Assembly: GCA_022579005.1 (NCBI GenBank) | Contig: MU401536.1 | Span: 1 to 64,000, forward strand | DNA from: Poronia punctata | Taxonomy: Eukaryota; Ascomycota; Sordariomycetes; Xylariales; Xylariaceae | Direction: 5' to 3' | DNA length: 64,000 nucleotides | Shown here: positions 50,996-61,588 of the stretch, in pieces | Position numbering within the stretch: the first letter of the stretch is position 1 | Layout: every line of letters starts with the position of its first letter | Notes under the pieces: generated by a model | The model's input: the letters and a program-made list of their open reading frames with translations, nothing else | Database searches by the model: none | What the model was told of the DNA's origin: nothing | Translations under genes and position numbers: made by a program

Positions 50996-51147
50996 TATTA
51001 AAAGTGTTAATTTAAAGCGTATTTTAGTTAAATTCCTATACAAATTAGGTATAAAGCCAACTAGGGTCTATTTAGGATTAAAGTTGTGTTTAATAATAAT
51101 ACGACCCCCTTTGCGTGCAAAGGGGTTTCTAAGTGTGGACCCCCTAG
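50996..51147 (-). repeat. Right terminal inverted repeat with internal palindrome
   Basis: Less mutated than the left end. The matching palindrome at 51106-51125 reads CCCCTTTGCGTGCAAAGGGG; the left copy's CA is what RIP of this CG would give. Confidence 0.85.
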
Positions 51148-51351
51148 TACCTACATGCGGACTTTACCCTAAACCTCCAACGCTATGAAGTCACTGTCAC
51201 AATAAAATAGACCATTTCTAGCTGCATACAAAACCCTACGGATAGGTGACAAGATCTACCAGAAATACATACATATATACGTACAGGACCAAAATCGTAC
51301 CGAACTATCCTATCTACGATTACTTCGAGTACTGGTAGAGGGGGAAAGACC

Positions 51352-52680
51352 ATGGCTGGTGAATCGTCTCATCCGATTCCGGCCACGGCTCCTGCCGGTG
51401 AGAGCGTGGGGCTTAATGCAAATGTCAACAACGAGACGGATGAATCTTCCTCTACAACAAAGTCCACCTCACCCTTACCTTCTTTACATGATTCTACCAT
51501 TAATTATGACGACGAGAGTGTCGTTGAAGACGATGACACAGACGACGACTCATCTTCCACAGCCGAGTCCGTCTCATCCGTGCCAAGTCGGGATTTCCCC
51601 CGGTTCAAGGACCTCCCACCCGAACTCCGCCACCTAATATGGCGTTATGCGGTTCCCTCACCAGGCATCAACTTCTTCAACGTCCATTCTTTCCCCAACG
51701 ACCACGATGGATGCAATCGTAGCACGTCACCACCGTGGGCATATCTCGACCTACGCCGCCTAGATATTGAAGACGACGATGACGTCGTCTTTGGCTACGA
51801 CCCATCGACGTGGCAGGCCAGAAATGCCATCCGCCAGACGTGCCGTGAAGCACGGTTCGTCTGCGCCATTCCTGAATCCAAATCCGCCACCATCACACTT
51901 ACGCGTCCTAAAAGGGGCCTGTTTGTACGTGCCGGGGATGGCCGTCTGAGGACAACCCCTCTACGCCCCCCGAACCAACAACCCCGAAGACCGGCTCCAG
52001 ATTCAGATCCCAATCAACTCCCACCAGAACAAGAAGCACCTCCGCCCCCAACGGAGCCCGTAGTACATCGTATGGTCGATGTGCACATCGACGAAATCCT
52101 AAGTTTATCAGTCGAAAACTGCAGCTTCAACCTCCCACACGAGGAGGCCTCATCCGCCTTCGACGCAGACGACGTCGAAGACCTAGTAACCGGCGACAAC
52201 GACTCCGGCTGGGCCTTCGACCCGCAAGTCACGCCCGAAATCCCAGAAACCATCCCCATGGACCGACTATGCGCAAACCTAGCCCGCTGTAACACGGCCA
52301 CTCTCCGTCTCACCACTGAAGTCTTATTCGGCATTGTATACGGCCATTTACCCGGCTACCTCGATATCCGCCCCGGCGAGCTCTGGCCCGGACGTTTACT
52401 CCTGATGTTCGACGAGAACGCGTGCCAGAACCATGTTTACAAGGGGATGAGCGAGGAGTCGGAACCGGAACCGGGACCGGGACCGGGACCAGAAGTCGTC
52501 TTTGATCGCTTCAACGATACATACGTCAGACTTCCTTGGAGAACTAGGGGGTTTAGCCCGCCAGATGGCTTTCCTGTCATGCATCGACTTACTAAGATCG
52601 AGCCTGAACACAGCGATATAAGGCAGAGATATTTGATGTCGTCCATACTTTCCTCGCCGAAGAGACCGGCGCGTACCTGA
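51352..52680 (+). CDS. 2EXR-domain protein, 442 aa
   Basis: A single-exon gene of a large, poorly understood filamentous-fungal family. The N-terminal 80 residues are low-complexity, rich in Ser, Thr, Asp and Glu. The 2EXR domain starts at about residue 82 (FPRFKDLPPELRHLIWRYAV), an F-box-like LPPELR..IW motif. It continues through INFFNVHSF, a DLRRLDIEDDDD segment and QARNAIRQTCREARFV, to about residue 190. A Pro-rich linker and a conserved C-terminal part (CANLARCNTATLRLTTEVLFG) follow; a short Glu-Pro then Gly-Pro dipeptide run lies near 375-386. The function is unknown; the F-box resemblance suggests protein-protein contacts. Its promoter is only about 200 bp long before the DNA transposon begins. 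Convergent with pep7. Confidence 0.88.
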   Translation: MAGESSHPIPATAPAGESVGLNANVNNETDESSSTTKSTSPLPSLHDSTINYDDESVVEDDDTDDDSSSTAESVSSVPSRDFPRFKDLPPELRHLIWRYAVPSPGINFFNVHSFPNDHDGCNRSTSPPWAYLDLRRLDIEDDDDVVFGYDPSTWQARNAIRQTCREARFVCAIPESKSATITLTRPKRGLFVRAGDGRLRTTPLRPPNQQPRRPAPDSDPNQLPPEQEAPPPPTEPVVHRMVDVHIDEILSLSVENCSFNLPHEEASSAFDADDVEDLVTGDNDSGWAFDPQVTPEIPETIPMDRLCANLARCNTATLRLTTEVLFGIVYGHLPGYLDIRPGELWPGRLLLMFDENACQNHVYKGMSEESEPEPGPGPGPEVVFDRFNDTYVRLPWRTRGFSPPDGFPVMHRLTKIEPEHSDIRQRYLMSSILSSPKRPART

Positions 52681-53169
52681 GTCGGAGCGGGGGAGGTCTA
52701 CGATGATGGGATGGCAATGTGCGAAGCTTGATAGGAGTGGCAGCATGATGTGTTATAATACATGCGTTGCATTCTTTCCTACCAACCTCAAAAGTCATGT
52801 TTACAATTGTACGGGCTTAACCTGGGTTGGATCTGAGAAGGCTTGACTTTGTACGGTTATCTCCTTCCTTCCTCACCTGTTCATTAGAAATGGGAATATT
52901 GTCTATATACCTTTATGATTTATCCATATTTGTAGGCTACCTATATTATTTAGTTGCAAGACAAAGTCGGCTATCGGTGCATTTCGGTATCCGGGTGAAG
53001 AGCTGCCGATTAATAAAGCTCAGACTGTTATAAAAGACATAGGGGTCCAAGATAGAATTCCAGAGGCTGCAACCTTAACTCGGGTTACTCTTGCCATGTA
53101 TCCATTAGTCTTGATGTTGAAAAGATGATATTTCATTTGTACCCACCAATTTGCCCCAACTTCGCATCT

Positions 53170-53196
53170 CCTAACCTTAACCCTAACCCTAACCCC
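53170..53196. repeat. Interstitial telomere-like repeat (CCCTAA)n
   Basis: CCTAACCTTAACCCTAACC and onward: about four units, the inner two exact (TTAACCCTAACCCTAACCCC at 53177-53196). It sits between two intact housekeeping-type genes, so it is not a chromosome end. Confidence 0.8.
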
Positions 53197-53202
53197 AACG
53201 CC

Positions 53203-53226
53203 ATGCCCATGCCCATGCCCATGCCG
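53203..53226. repeat. Microsatellite (ATGCCC)4
   Basis: Three exact units and one with a final change, directly after the telomere-like tract. The two together look like one slippage-prone spot. Confidence 0.85.
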
Positions 53227-53321
53227 CGCCAGGCATATGTATATGTATATGAATATTTCTTTAGTTTGTCGCCCAAAGGCAAAGTACAAAACACCCTTTT
53301 GCTAACATGATCAGTGGTTTA

Positions 53322-55289
53322 TCAAGGCACAGGTCCGGAACCGCCATTCGTATATAAACCCTGCCACCGTGCGTCTAGGTCATTGACCTTGACTCTGGCT
53401 GTTTCGATTTCCTTGTCGAGTTCTTCAACATTCCGTGTCAAGGCGCTCACCTCTTCAAACCTTCTTGCGCCTCTCGAGTCGTTGATCATCTTCTGTACCA
53501 TGTACTTCTGCTCCTCCAACACGATGAGACGCTCTCGTACCTCCTTTTCTTCTGTTTCGAGGGCCGAGGCCACCGTGCTTCCCTCGCTTGTCTGGCTGGC
53601 CGTTTCCAAGCCATCGCTGTGTCGAAGCGGGCTAGCGACATGACCGTTGGCTTGGAGTCGATTTCTTGCGCTACTGCTCGAACTGTTTTGTTTCAACAGT
53701 CTAGGCAGATTCTTCAAAGGCAACATGTGCATGTGAAGGAAAGAGGAGGCGGCTTGATATATTGCTTTTTGGAGCTGTTTCTGTGTCGGGCTGTCCGTCT
53801 TCATATCACGTATGCGCCTAGCCGCCACGTCGTACTTGGTGAAGCTGTCTGTTAATCTTTTTCGAAGCTTAGCAGCCTCTTGGAGCTGTGCGTGATTTGG
53901 CGGGTTGTTCTCGTCCTGCAAGGGTATGAGGGCCTTCTGAAACGTGGGCAACAGCAGTTCAATTCCTCTCTCGAATAGTCGCAGTGTTTCATAGGCTCGC
54001 TGATCCGGGGGCTTCCGCATGACAGACTCGACAAATTCGCGTTTAGAAAAGATGGTGGATTTACAACCTCTACACATCCTGACATCGAGATGGACAGCGC
54101 CGCCTTCCTCTTTCTCTGAAGGCGCAACAGATGAATTCGCCACATTTAGGCCTACTTCGGAGGAGCAGGCGGTTTGAGGATCGGAACACACAACCCTTCC
54201 GCATATGCGACAGTGGTGACGCCGGAATGTCCATGATCCAAACTCCTGCTGGCAGAATGGGCATCTAACGACCTTGGCATCTTCCTCCCAGGTAACCACG
54301 GACTGCTCTAGCGCTTTTCGTTGATTCCGCGTCCCGTTTACGAGTAAGCCTCCACCGTTGTTCGGTATCTCTGAAGGTGGATTGGCCAGCAGCTGTGTCA
54401 GCTTTGTGAGCCTCTTCTCGAGTCGTGAGATCTCCAGCGTCTGCTTGTCCACCCTTGTCCTCCTTATCGCGGAAAAGGCCTCGGTGTGGTCCCTCACAAG
54501 GCCGTTGTGATCATTATATCCCTCCCTCGACTTGTAGCACGTCTCGCAGACCCTATACCAATAGCCCCTGACAGGCTCGTGGACGGCAGACCGCGATAGT
54601 TTTATCTGGTACATGGTATGCACCTCGCAGAACAGGCGACCGCATTGCCTACAGTTAATGGTGCCGTTGACAGCGCCTAGTCGCTTCCCACATGCCGGCT
54701 CCGTACACAGGTCGTTCAAGCCGGACCTTTGCCAGTGCGAGGTCGTGATCAAGCTTTCGGGATCGACGGGATTATCCGGGGCAGGTGCTCTAGCCGTTCG
54801 CATCGGCGTCGGGGCGGGAGGGGGCAGCGATTCGTTCGATTCGAAAACCTCGAGACCTCGCAGTTTCTGGTTGAGGATAGAAAGAGGTTGGAATCGCTTG
54901 GCTTTTTGCACCTGTTTATCTATCCAGGATTTCACCTCATCCTGCTCAAAGTCGTGGAGTTCCTGATGATTATCGTCAATGTGCCGATTCAGCTGCAAGA
55001 GAGTCAACATCTCTTCTTCGCAGATGGGACATATGAGTTTGGAGCTCGCATCGACGACATCTCGAGGTCCGGCGAGGTTGACGTTGGAAGTAAGGTCTTG
55101 AGCGACGTCGGGTAACGGGCTCGAACTGCTAGGCGACGAAGAGGCAGCTGGTGAACCGGCAGAGAAGGTGCTGTCGGAGGGGGCGGAAGGACTCGTAGCT
55201 CTCTCTCGACGGATGGCAGGCGATACCTGGGGGGCTAGTCCCTTGCCGCTTCCCAGTACTCTGCCTCCTCCGATTTTACGTCCCGACAT
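53322..55289 (-). CDS. Pep7/Vac1-like FYVE protein (vacuolar segregation, rabenosyn-like), 655 aa
   Basis: An endosomal tethering/adaptor protein that binds PtdIns3P and Rab5-type GTPases and promotes Golgi-to-endosome fusion on the way to the vacuole, by family. A C2H2 finger lies at residues 87-108 (CPIC...H...H). FYVE-like domain 1 spans about 195-256 (INCRQCGRLFCEVHT...YRVCETC). Its RxHHCR core is replaced by INCRQC, as in other fungal Pep7 first fingers, so it may not bind lipid well. FYVE domain 2 spans about 337-412 and has the full core RRHHCRICG. Helical and coiled segments follow, including a C-terminal coiled coil near 585-640. The frame extends 64 codons upstream to 55481, but the start MSGRKIGGGRVLG fits the family. 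Convergent with the 2EXR gene, divergent from met8. Confidence 0.93.
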   Translation of the reverse strand: MSGRKIGGGRVLGSGKGLAPQVSPAIRRERATSPSAPSDSTFSAGSPAASSSPSSSSPLPDVAQDLTSNVNLAGPRDVVDASSKLICPICEEEMLTLLQLNRHIDDNHQELHDFEQDEVKSWIDKQVQKAKRFQPLSILNQKLRGLEVFESNESLPPPAPTPMRTARAPAPDNPVDPESLITTSHWQRSGLNDLCTEPACGKRLGAVNGTINCRQCGRLFCEVHTMYQIKLSRSAVHEPVRGYWYRVCETCYKSREGYNDHNGLVRDHTEAFSAIRRTRVDKQTLEISRLEKRLTKLTQLLANPPSEIPNNGGGLLVNGTRNQRKALEQSVVTWEEDAKVVRCPFCQQEFGSWTFRRHHCRICGRVVCSDPQTACSSEVGLNVANSSVAPSEKEEGGAVHLDVRMCRGCKSTIFSKREFVESVMRKPPDQRAYETLRLFERGIELLLPTFQKALIPLQDENNPPNHAQLQEAAKLRKRLTDSFTKYDVAARRIRDMKTDSPTQKQLQKAIYQAASSFLHMHMLPLKNLPRLLKQNSSSSSARNRLQANGHVASPLRHSDGLETASQTSEGSTVASALETEEKEVRERLIVLEEQKYMVQKMINDSRGARRFEEVSALTRNVEELDKEIETARVKVNDLDARWQGLYTNGGSGPVP

Positions 55290-56322
55290 GGCCGAGGAGA
55301 AAGACGACACGAGCCTACAACACTGGGGATTCGACAACGAGCGCCATCTGGCAGGGCCGCGGGACGGTAGAACTTTCTCTACGTAAGGCAAGTCAAGCAA
55401 TCGAATTTGGAGGCGGCCTTGGTCGAGCCTCTTTCGTCTTCGTTTCGGTCGAGATCGGACGCCTACTCGTACAGAGACCAACGGGCTAAACTACGTACAG
55501 ATTTCAGACAGTAAGCAAACAAAGCAAAGCAATTAATCCACAAAGTGTAGAGAAGAAAGAAATAAGGGGTGCTGAGGCAATGGGATAGTTGATAAGGCTC
55601 TGCGATCAACAGAGTATGTTTACTACAGTTACGGTTGAACAGAAAGTTGAGGACGAGAACCGGTTTCCTAGGCCCTTGACGGTATCACGTAGGCATACCA
55701 TTGTAGGAGGTACCTACCTAGCCTAGACTGCTGAAGATGGGGCGGAGGGGCGCAATTGGTGGTCACTTGGTCATTGTGAGATACCATGTACATGCAAGCT
55801 GCAGCTACCGACATGCTGCCTGTACCACCTCCCGTGGCTCAATAATGTTTAGTCGTAGATGCATGCGAGGTTAGTCTGCAAGCTACGAGTATTTAGATGA
55901 ACAATAATATGTTAGAGAACACATACAGAATAAAAATACCTCGAGGTTTCTACATGTTGTGCTCGTAGGTAGCTCGAGTGGCTCGCTCGCTAGCACCAAG
56001 GAGACATCAAAGACAAGGGAAGGGGCGTCTGAAAGAAGTACCTACTGAAGACGCTAAAACATAAAAATAGTCACCATCCCCACCAAAACCAGTACGCATC
56101 AGCGACGTCATTGGCGGCTAAAGTCCCCCAAACGTTCGACGGGTTCCGCGACTTCTCTCAACCAGACAATTTTGATCAATTTTTTGTTCGGAACCAACCA
56201 GAGATGAAAGCATTACGATTTCGGGTTTCCTGAAACAAAAATGTCACTATGAGGTCTTCATCCCCCTTTAGTCACATCTACACCTGTCGAAAGACCCCGT
56301 TGCGTTGAGCAATCAACCAACA
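55290..56322. promoter_or_regulatory. 1.0-kb divergent promoter region, pep7 / met8
   Basis: No gene seen. It contains TACTCGTAC at 55464-55472, a GGTACCTACCTAG stretch near 55709, and TACGAGTA at 55884-55891. The two genes are transcribed away from each other and must share it. Confidence 0.5.
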
Positions 56323-57191
56323 ATGGCCAATCCCAATCAAACATTCCCTAAAGTCCAGGGCGGAGGAAGCTTGATCTTGGCATGGCAGGTTAAGAACAAG
56401 GTCGTCTTGGTCGTCGGTGGCGGCGAGGTAAGCATGATGGACATATCCATGCAAAATTAACACGTCCATTACATTCGCTAACGTATTTGCTCAAGGTCGC
56501 TGCTGGCAGGATCCTCAACGTGTTGAATGCCGACGCCAAGGTGGTCGTCGTATGCCCGTCTTCGGGTCTTAACGCCGAGGTCCGACACCGCGTCGACAAT
56601 GGCGAGGTAACGCATATCGACCGTGTCTTCGAACCTGCCGACCTCGAACGTCTTCCTCGGACTGAATCGTCTCCCGACATGGTCCTCGTCGCCGTCGACG
56701 ACCCGGCTGCCTCCACACAGATCTGGAAGCTTTGTAAGGAACATCGCATTCCCGCCAACATCGCCGACGTCCCGTCCGAGTGCGATTTCTACTTTGGAAG
56801 CGTCCACCGAGATGGCCCCCTACAGATCATGGTTAGCACAAATGGCAAAGGGCCCCGGCTGGCTGCGAGTATCCGGAAGTGGATTGGGAAACAACTGCCA
56901 TCGGGGGTCGGAAACGCCATCGAGCGCGTCGGCGAGCTCCGTGTGAAACTGCGCAAGATGGCGCCTAATCCGGAAGATGGTCCCAAGCGGATGCGGTGGA
57001 TGACTAGGGTCAGCGACGCTTATAGTTGGGACGACATGTGCGCCCTTACCGATGAGGATATGGATAATCTGTTGGTTTTCTATCCATCCAAGGTTCCCGC
57101 ACTACACGTGTTGAAAGCTATGCGTGGCGGCAAGGCACCCGAGGATTTTGACGTCTTTGATGGATCTTTCGGGTTCAGCGTCGTTGCATAG
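56323..57191 (+). CDS. Siroheme synthase Met8 (precorrin-2 dehydrogenase / sirohydrochlorin ferrochelatase), 266 aa
   Basis: Catalyses the last two steps of siroheme synthesis, NAD-dependent oxidation of precorrin-2 and Fe(II) insertion. Siroheme is the cofactor of sulfite and nitrite reductases; cytosolic. Exons: 56323-56427 and 56496-57191, intron GT-AG, phase 0. The Rossmann motif VVLVVGGGEVAAGR is at residues 27-40, rebuilt by the splice. The region IPANIADVPSECDFYFGS is the Met8 catalytic segment, with the Asp of IAD the likely counterpart of the yeast catalytic Asp. PLQIMVSTNGKGPRLAASIRKWI is the dimerisation and active-site region, and a helical C-terminal domain ends the protein. The length matches yeast Met8p (274 aa). 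There is no fused methyltransferase domain, unlike bacterial CysG. Confidence 0.95.
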
Positions 57192-58904
57192 GCCATACGA
57201 CGGACGAGGAACTTTACGGGATTGTCAGATCCCCTGACTTTGTATCACTTACTTTTACACAAAACTGTTACAATACCTGTACGATGTTTCAAAGGGAGTA
57301 CTTGGGCTTGTGTGAGCATCGATCTAGGCAGTTTGTTTTGTATCTTATAGATCGTGGGTAAAACCCAAGATGTTGGGTGATTTTGAAACTTCAACATCTC
57401 CACGACAGTTGCCTTGTGCCAGTACATTACCGGATCAAGATAGAGAAGTCGTCTCCTAGAGCGCAGGATGGGTACTACTTGGTTAAATTAGCCTTTCAGG
57501 ATGAATACATGCAGTCACGGCCAACTATCGCCTCACGTCTTGACATAATGTCAAATTATTGGTTTATGTCAGGGATATGGTCCTCCCCTACTCCAGAACG
57601 ACGTATGAATGGGGGGAATACGATCGTCTCACCTGTTTCTGTCTTGCCATGAGAGCTTTCAGCAACCCTCCAAAGATGATGTGCCACCTGTATGTTGCCG
57701 ACCTGTTATAATGACTGCGGAGATAGGGCATTGTTGCCATCACCCTTGATCAAGACTTTGATGGCATTTACCCTGCTTCTTGCCGTTTTGTCCGCAGAAT
57801 GATTCCAGAGCGAGACGTCGACAGAAGTCGATGAGAGTATTGGAACCCTATTCTCTGACTTTGCTTGGCTATTTGTGAAATGAGTGGATGATATAGGTAT
57901 AATATTTATTCATTTCAATCACTTCACCGATAAATAATGCCCGGGTTCTCATATCTCGCCAACGTACCCAGGATCGATGTTTTCCCTGACTTCAGATTTC
58001 AGCGGTTTGACCCTCCTTTCCATCTCGCTACATGCTTCTACCTACCATATGTGAGAGTCGTATACATCATTCCTGGGAGGACTGAGGGCCTGGTGATGTC
58101 GGTAAGTTTATTAATCTGGGTACTCTCTCGATGTGACTCAATGCTAGCTATCGAGCCTACCTCAGTGGTCGGCCAACTTGAGTAATTCGTCCCCAGACCT
58201 CCTGGGCGAACAGGTAATTTCACTAGTCGTTCAAGAAGGCGGGGATAACAGTACGATGCTATTCATTTACCAATGACTTCCATCCCGGTCTGATAGAGCT
58301 GATATTGATATAAGGATTCCACAAGTCATCTTATTAGGCTTCGCTACTTGCAATATTCCAAGTCCCCAGCTTAAACACTTCTTACTGTTGGATTTCTCAT
58401 CGCGCCTCATATGGACGATACCTACTTCATGTACTTGGCATCGGTTAGATCAAGAGACCTTGACACGGAGAGTCTCATCACATAACTCGCATAAGTCTTC
58501 GGGAGTAAAGGCTACAACGCACGTCTTGAATTATGTGTGTTCGCAACTCTTGGGCGTGGCGGAGTAGGTAACCCCTTTTTTGAGATATAGGTATGTATCA
58601 TGGAAATGTAAGTCGAGACGTCGATACGTAAGCCATGACATGTTACCCCATCAAGGCATCTTGCCATCCATAGGCTTCTCAATACGATACTATCAAAGCA
58701 GGTAGGAGTGTATATGGATGCTAGAAACTATCAAGGTCAAAAGCCCGTAATTTTCGGATTCGATAGAGCAGCAAGGCCTCGAGAGCAAACGTGTCATTTA
58801 AAATTACTTGAGTTTGTACGGGGCTACTTTAAAGAATGCCTGCCTGGCATGGTTGTAGATGACTTCTTTAGTATCGGTATGTAAGTTATTTTATACAAAT
58901 CTTG

Positions 58905-59249
58905 TTAAGAAGCACGATCCGGTTTAATACAATACAAGACGCCCACGTCTAGGTACGATATGCTTTCCATACCCGGCTTTACTTGAACTCTATAGCCTTC
59001 CTTGCTGAAGTCGTAAAATTGCCGGTACCTTTGCCTACCTATTTTCTCCATGTCGAAAATTGCAACTCGGTTGATATAATTACTGTGACGGGAGACATCT
59101 AGAACCCGAAGGGGGCGGAGACGGTCGAACAAACAGTCATAACTAATGACATGAAGAGTTTCTACAGAAGTTATGCCACAAACTTCTTGAAAAAAGATGC
59201 CTTGTTCCGATGACTGTATGCCAACCTCACTTGCGAACCCCAACATCAC
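58905..59249 (-). pseudogene. Isolated 114-codon frame, possible gene remnant
   Basis: The translation has a protein-like composition (for example VETLHVISYDCLFDRLRPLRVLDV, then YRQFYDFSKEGYRV) and a faintly leucine-rich pattern, but no domain I can name. No convincing splice partners are found on either side. It could be a decayed fragment of a fungal-specific gene or a chance frame. Confidence 0.25.
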
Positions 59250-60633
59250 ACACTCCAGGCGTTAGAAGAACCGGAAACCCATCGCTACGAAGTAATGTGC
59301 TTCGCAGCCAAGGACTACCGGTACTACGCAAGCTCCGTCAGCCAAGTCTTATCTTATTCATAGCCCAATGACAGAAAGCCCCTTTGTCCATATAGTTAAC
59401 CATCCTTCTCTTGACGGAGTGAGGTATATGGATTCCCCTACGAGTAGGGGTTAGTCACAGGGATGCTCCCGATACCAAATGCAACTATAATAGACGCCCC
59501 TTTATGAAAATCGTACATGTCAATACATCAGCTAAGAAGCAATTTTCGATTTTGCAAATTTATTCATTGTTATAGGGTGTTCTTCAACTAGAAACGATAC
59601 TACGTTTGCATGGAGATATCTGAAAGCTTAGTCTTTCGAACAACTCTCGGGCACGGTGGTTGAGATACATGCCGCTTTTTTTGACTTCAAATAAGCCCCT
59701 ATCGGCGTATTTTCCTGGCATTCGGTTTCAGTATACCCACGCCCATACCTAACAGAATGGAGCTCTTTCCCAGCAAAGGATGTTAGATCATATACTTCAT
59801 AGCATACCTGCTACGATGGCAATACGTTCGTAGATCTAAATGCGAGATAAGTACTTGATCCGGGAGTCAGTTCAGCTATCTATTACTCCTAGGAATACTC
59901 CAAGTTCCCAAAAGTGAGCATTCTTCGAGCGAGGCGAGCAGTGTTGGATATTAGGGGAGAGCGAGTGGGATGATACTGAATTATAGATGAGGCAATAGAG
60001 AAAGACGACGTGATGGGCATAGGAAAAATTGAGTGACGAAATGGGGTTTGTCGCTGTTCAAGCGATCCCTTCTGCCTGGAGCTAGCTGTATGTGTGGACG
60101 AGATCAGAAAGAATATGCCATCTTCTAGTGCCGTTTTTGTTCTTTTTCGCCTCCTTTCTTTTACTCGGCGTATAAGTTTTATTACGTTGCAATTGTGGTG
60201 TTTGTCGGGTGAAAGAATCAAAATCATACATATTGTCGACGAACCTATGGTAACCTACCCCTAGGTTGACCTAGAGATATATCGCTGTTTTATAATCTTG
60301 TTTATGGCTATTCTTGTTTACTCTGGGAAATAGAATTGTTCTGGTGACAACATGCAGGTTTTATTCCCGGGGTATTCATTCCAACTTTTGATCTCGTAAT
60401 GTTCATCTTCATCTAGCATGAGTATATGGCCCCCTATGTACCGACCATGTTAAATTGTCGTTCCGAGTTTGATGGCTTCAAGCGTGAAAATCCAAGTTCT
60501 TTGCGACCAAGGTATCTTGTAGACGAACAGATAATAGTCAGGATTCATCAAGCGGGCTTCAGAAAAGAGTAGTTCGTGTTGTCAATGGACTCAATCGACT
60601 CAAACTACTTACTAGTTGGACGTCCTTTGTCTT

Positions 60634-60660
60634 CTTAAAATGTGACCGTCACATTTTAAG
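60634..60660. repeat. 27-bp perfect palindrome
   Basis: The arms CTTAAAATGTGAC and GTCACATTTTAAG are exact inverted copies of 13 bp separated by a single C. Flanking bases do not continue the symmetry. Confidence 0.9.
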
Positions 60661-61024
60661 CGCCCAGCTGAAGTCCATTTTCTCCCAAGTATTACTTCTT
60701 ACTATGAGCTGATTATTGTCTGCTTACGCGGTTACAATCTCACCTAGCCTGTCTTCTTCGCCATGGCTCATCCGAACTTACGACGAGATATACCCGACCC
60801 TCTAATATAGCAGATACAGGGCGGCTTTTCTTGGGTAGGTATGCAGTAGGTATGCAAGTTTCATGTGTTATGTATGCATCCATCACCTTATGTATGTACT
60901 AGTAATGTCTGTCAACTTAATTCCCGAGCCAGAACCACACCACACCAGAAAAAATCAAAAAGAAGGCGTATTCGGAGCTTAATGCCAGATGAGCAGTAAA
61001 ATAAGAGAGAGAGGGAGGGAAGGA

Positions 61025-61036
61025 GGGGGGGGGGGG
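61025..61036 (+). repeat. G12 homopolymer
   Basis: Twelve consecutive G inside an AG-rich stretch (about 61000-61036). A second G12 run lies at 61356-61367. Confidence 0.9.
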
Positions 61037-61355
61037 TGATGGAAGAAGCTTATTCGCTCGTCACAAAAGCCTCGTCTACGCCCTCGGTTAAATCCCAAGC
61101 CTTCGATGCGTCCTTTTTGAGACCGGACAGTGCCGGTGAAGGGCCCGGCTAGAAAGGGTGGGGAGTTAAAAGAGGAGGAAAGATTGATAGGGGTGTGGAA
61201 GGGGGGCTAACAGAAACTTACTATGTGTATGAGTAGAATGAGATCAAGGCGGAAAAACACGAGGTAAAGCAAAGTTGAAACCGCCGAGGCAGAGTGAAAA
61301 GCACAGGGACAACAGAAATTAAAAAGAAATTAAAACGAAAGCATGGCAGGGGAGA

Positions 61356-61367
61356 GGGGGGGGGGGG
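61356..61367 (+). repeat. G12 homopolymer
   Basis: A second run of twelve G in an AG-rich context, about 330 bp after the first. Confidence 0.9.
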
Positions 61368-61588
61368 ATAAAAAAGATTTGTCTTGGTCGATCGCTCGCT
61401 AATCTTAGCGGGCGTACATAATATGTACAGTGCTGTAAGTGTGCGACTGCACATTCGGCTGGAGTTTCGCTGGTCAGGGATCCCCTGACATGACGAGACG
61501 AATAACAAGGACTTGCTTGTATGTTACATGCATACTACCTACTTACATAGGTAGGTACCTACATAAGTTGTGTCCTATGTATTCTTTT

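Larger units (their letters stand above)
48387..51147 (+). mobile_element. TIR DNA transposon, 2.76 kb, RIP-degraded (Tc1/mariner, possibly Fot1/pogo-like)
   Basis: The ends are inverted repeats of about 150 bp beginning CTA(A/G)GGGGTC(T/C)ACACTTA and are flanked on both sides by TA (48385-48386, 51148-51149), the duplication of Tc1/mariner-type elements. Mismatches between the two ends are RIP-type transitions. The + strand of the interior is A-rich. Near 50340-50460 a mutated frame reads as a Lys/Arg-rich stretch like the basic C-terminal tail of Fot1/pogo transposases, suggesting rightward coding. That family call is weak, because 150-bp TIRs are longer than usual for Fot1. No intact open frame remains. 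Its right end lies 204 bp upstream of the 2EXR gene start. Confidence 0.8.
52681..53321. other. Convergent 3' region between the 2EXR gene and pep7; no gene seen
   Basis: About 640 bp that holds the telomere-like tract and the ATGCCC microsatellite listed separately, followed by TATGTATATG repeats. No open frame with a domain is seen. Confidence 0.5.

Noticed and set aside
53170..53196. A telomere or chromosome end
   Set aside because: Only about four units, flanked on both sides by intact genes.
59889..60227. A 112-codon minus-strand frame
   Set aside because: Basic, Arg/Ser-rich low-quality sequence with no domain; probably chance.
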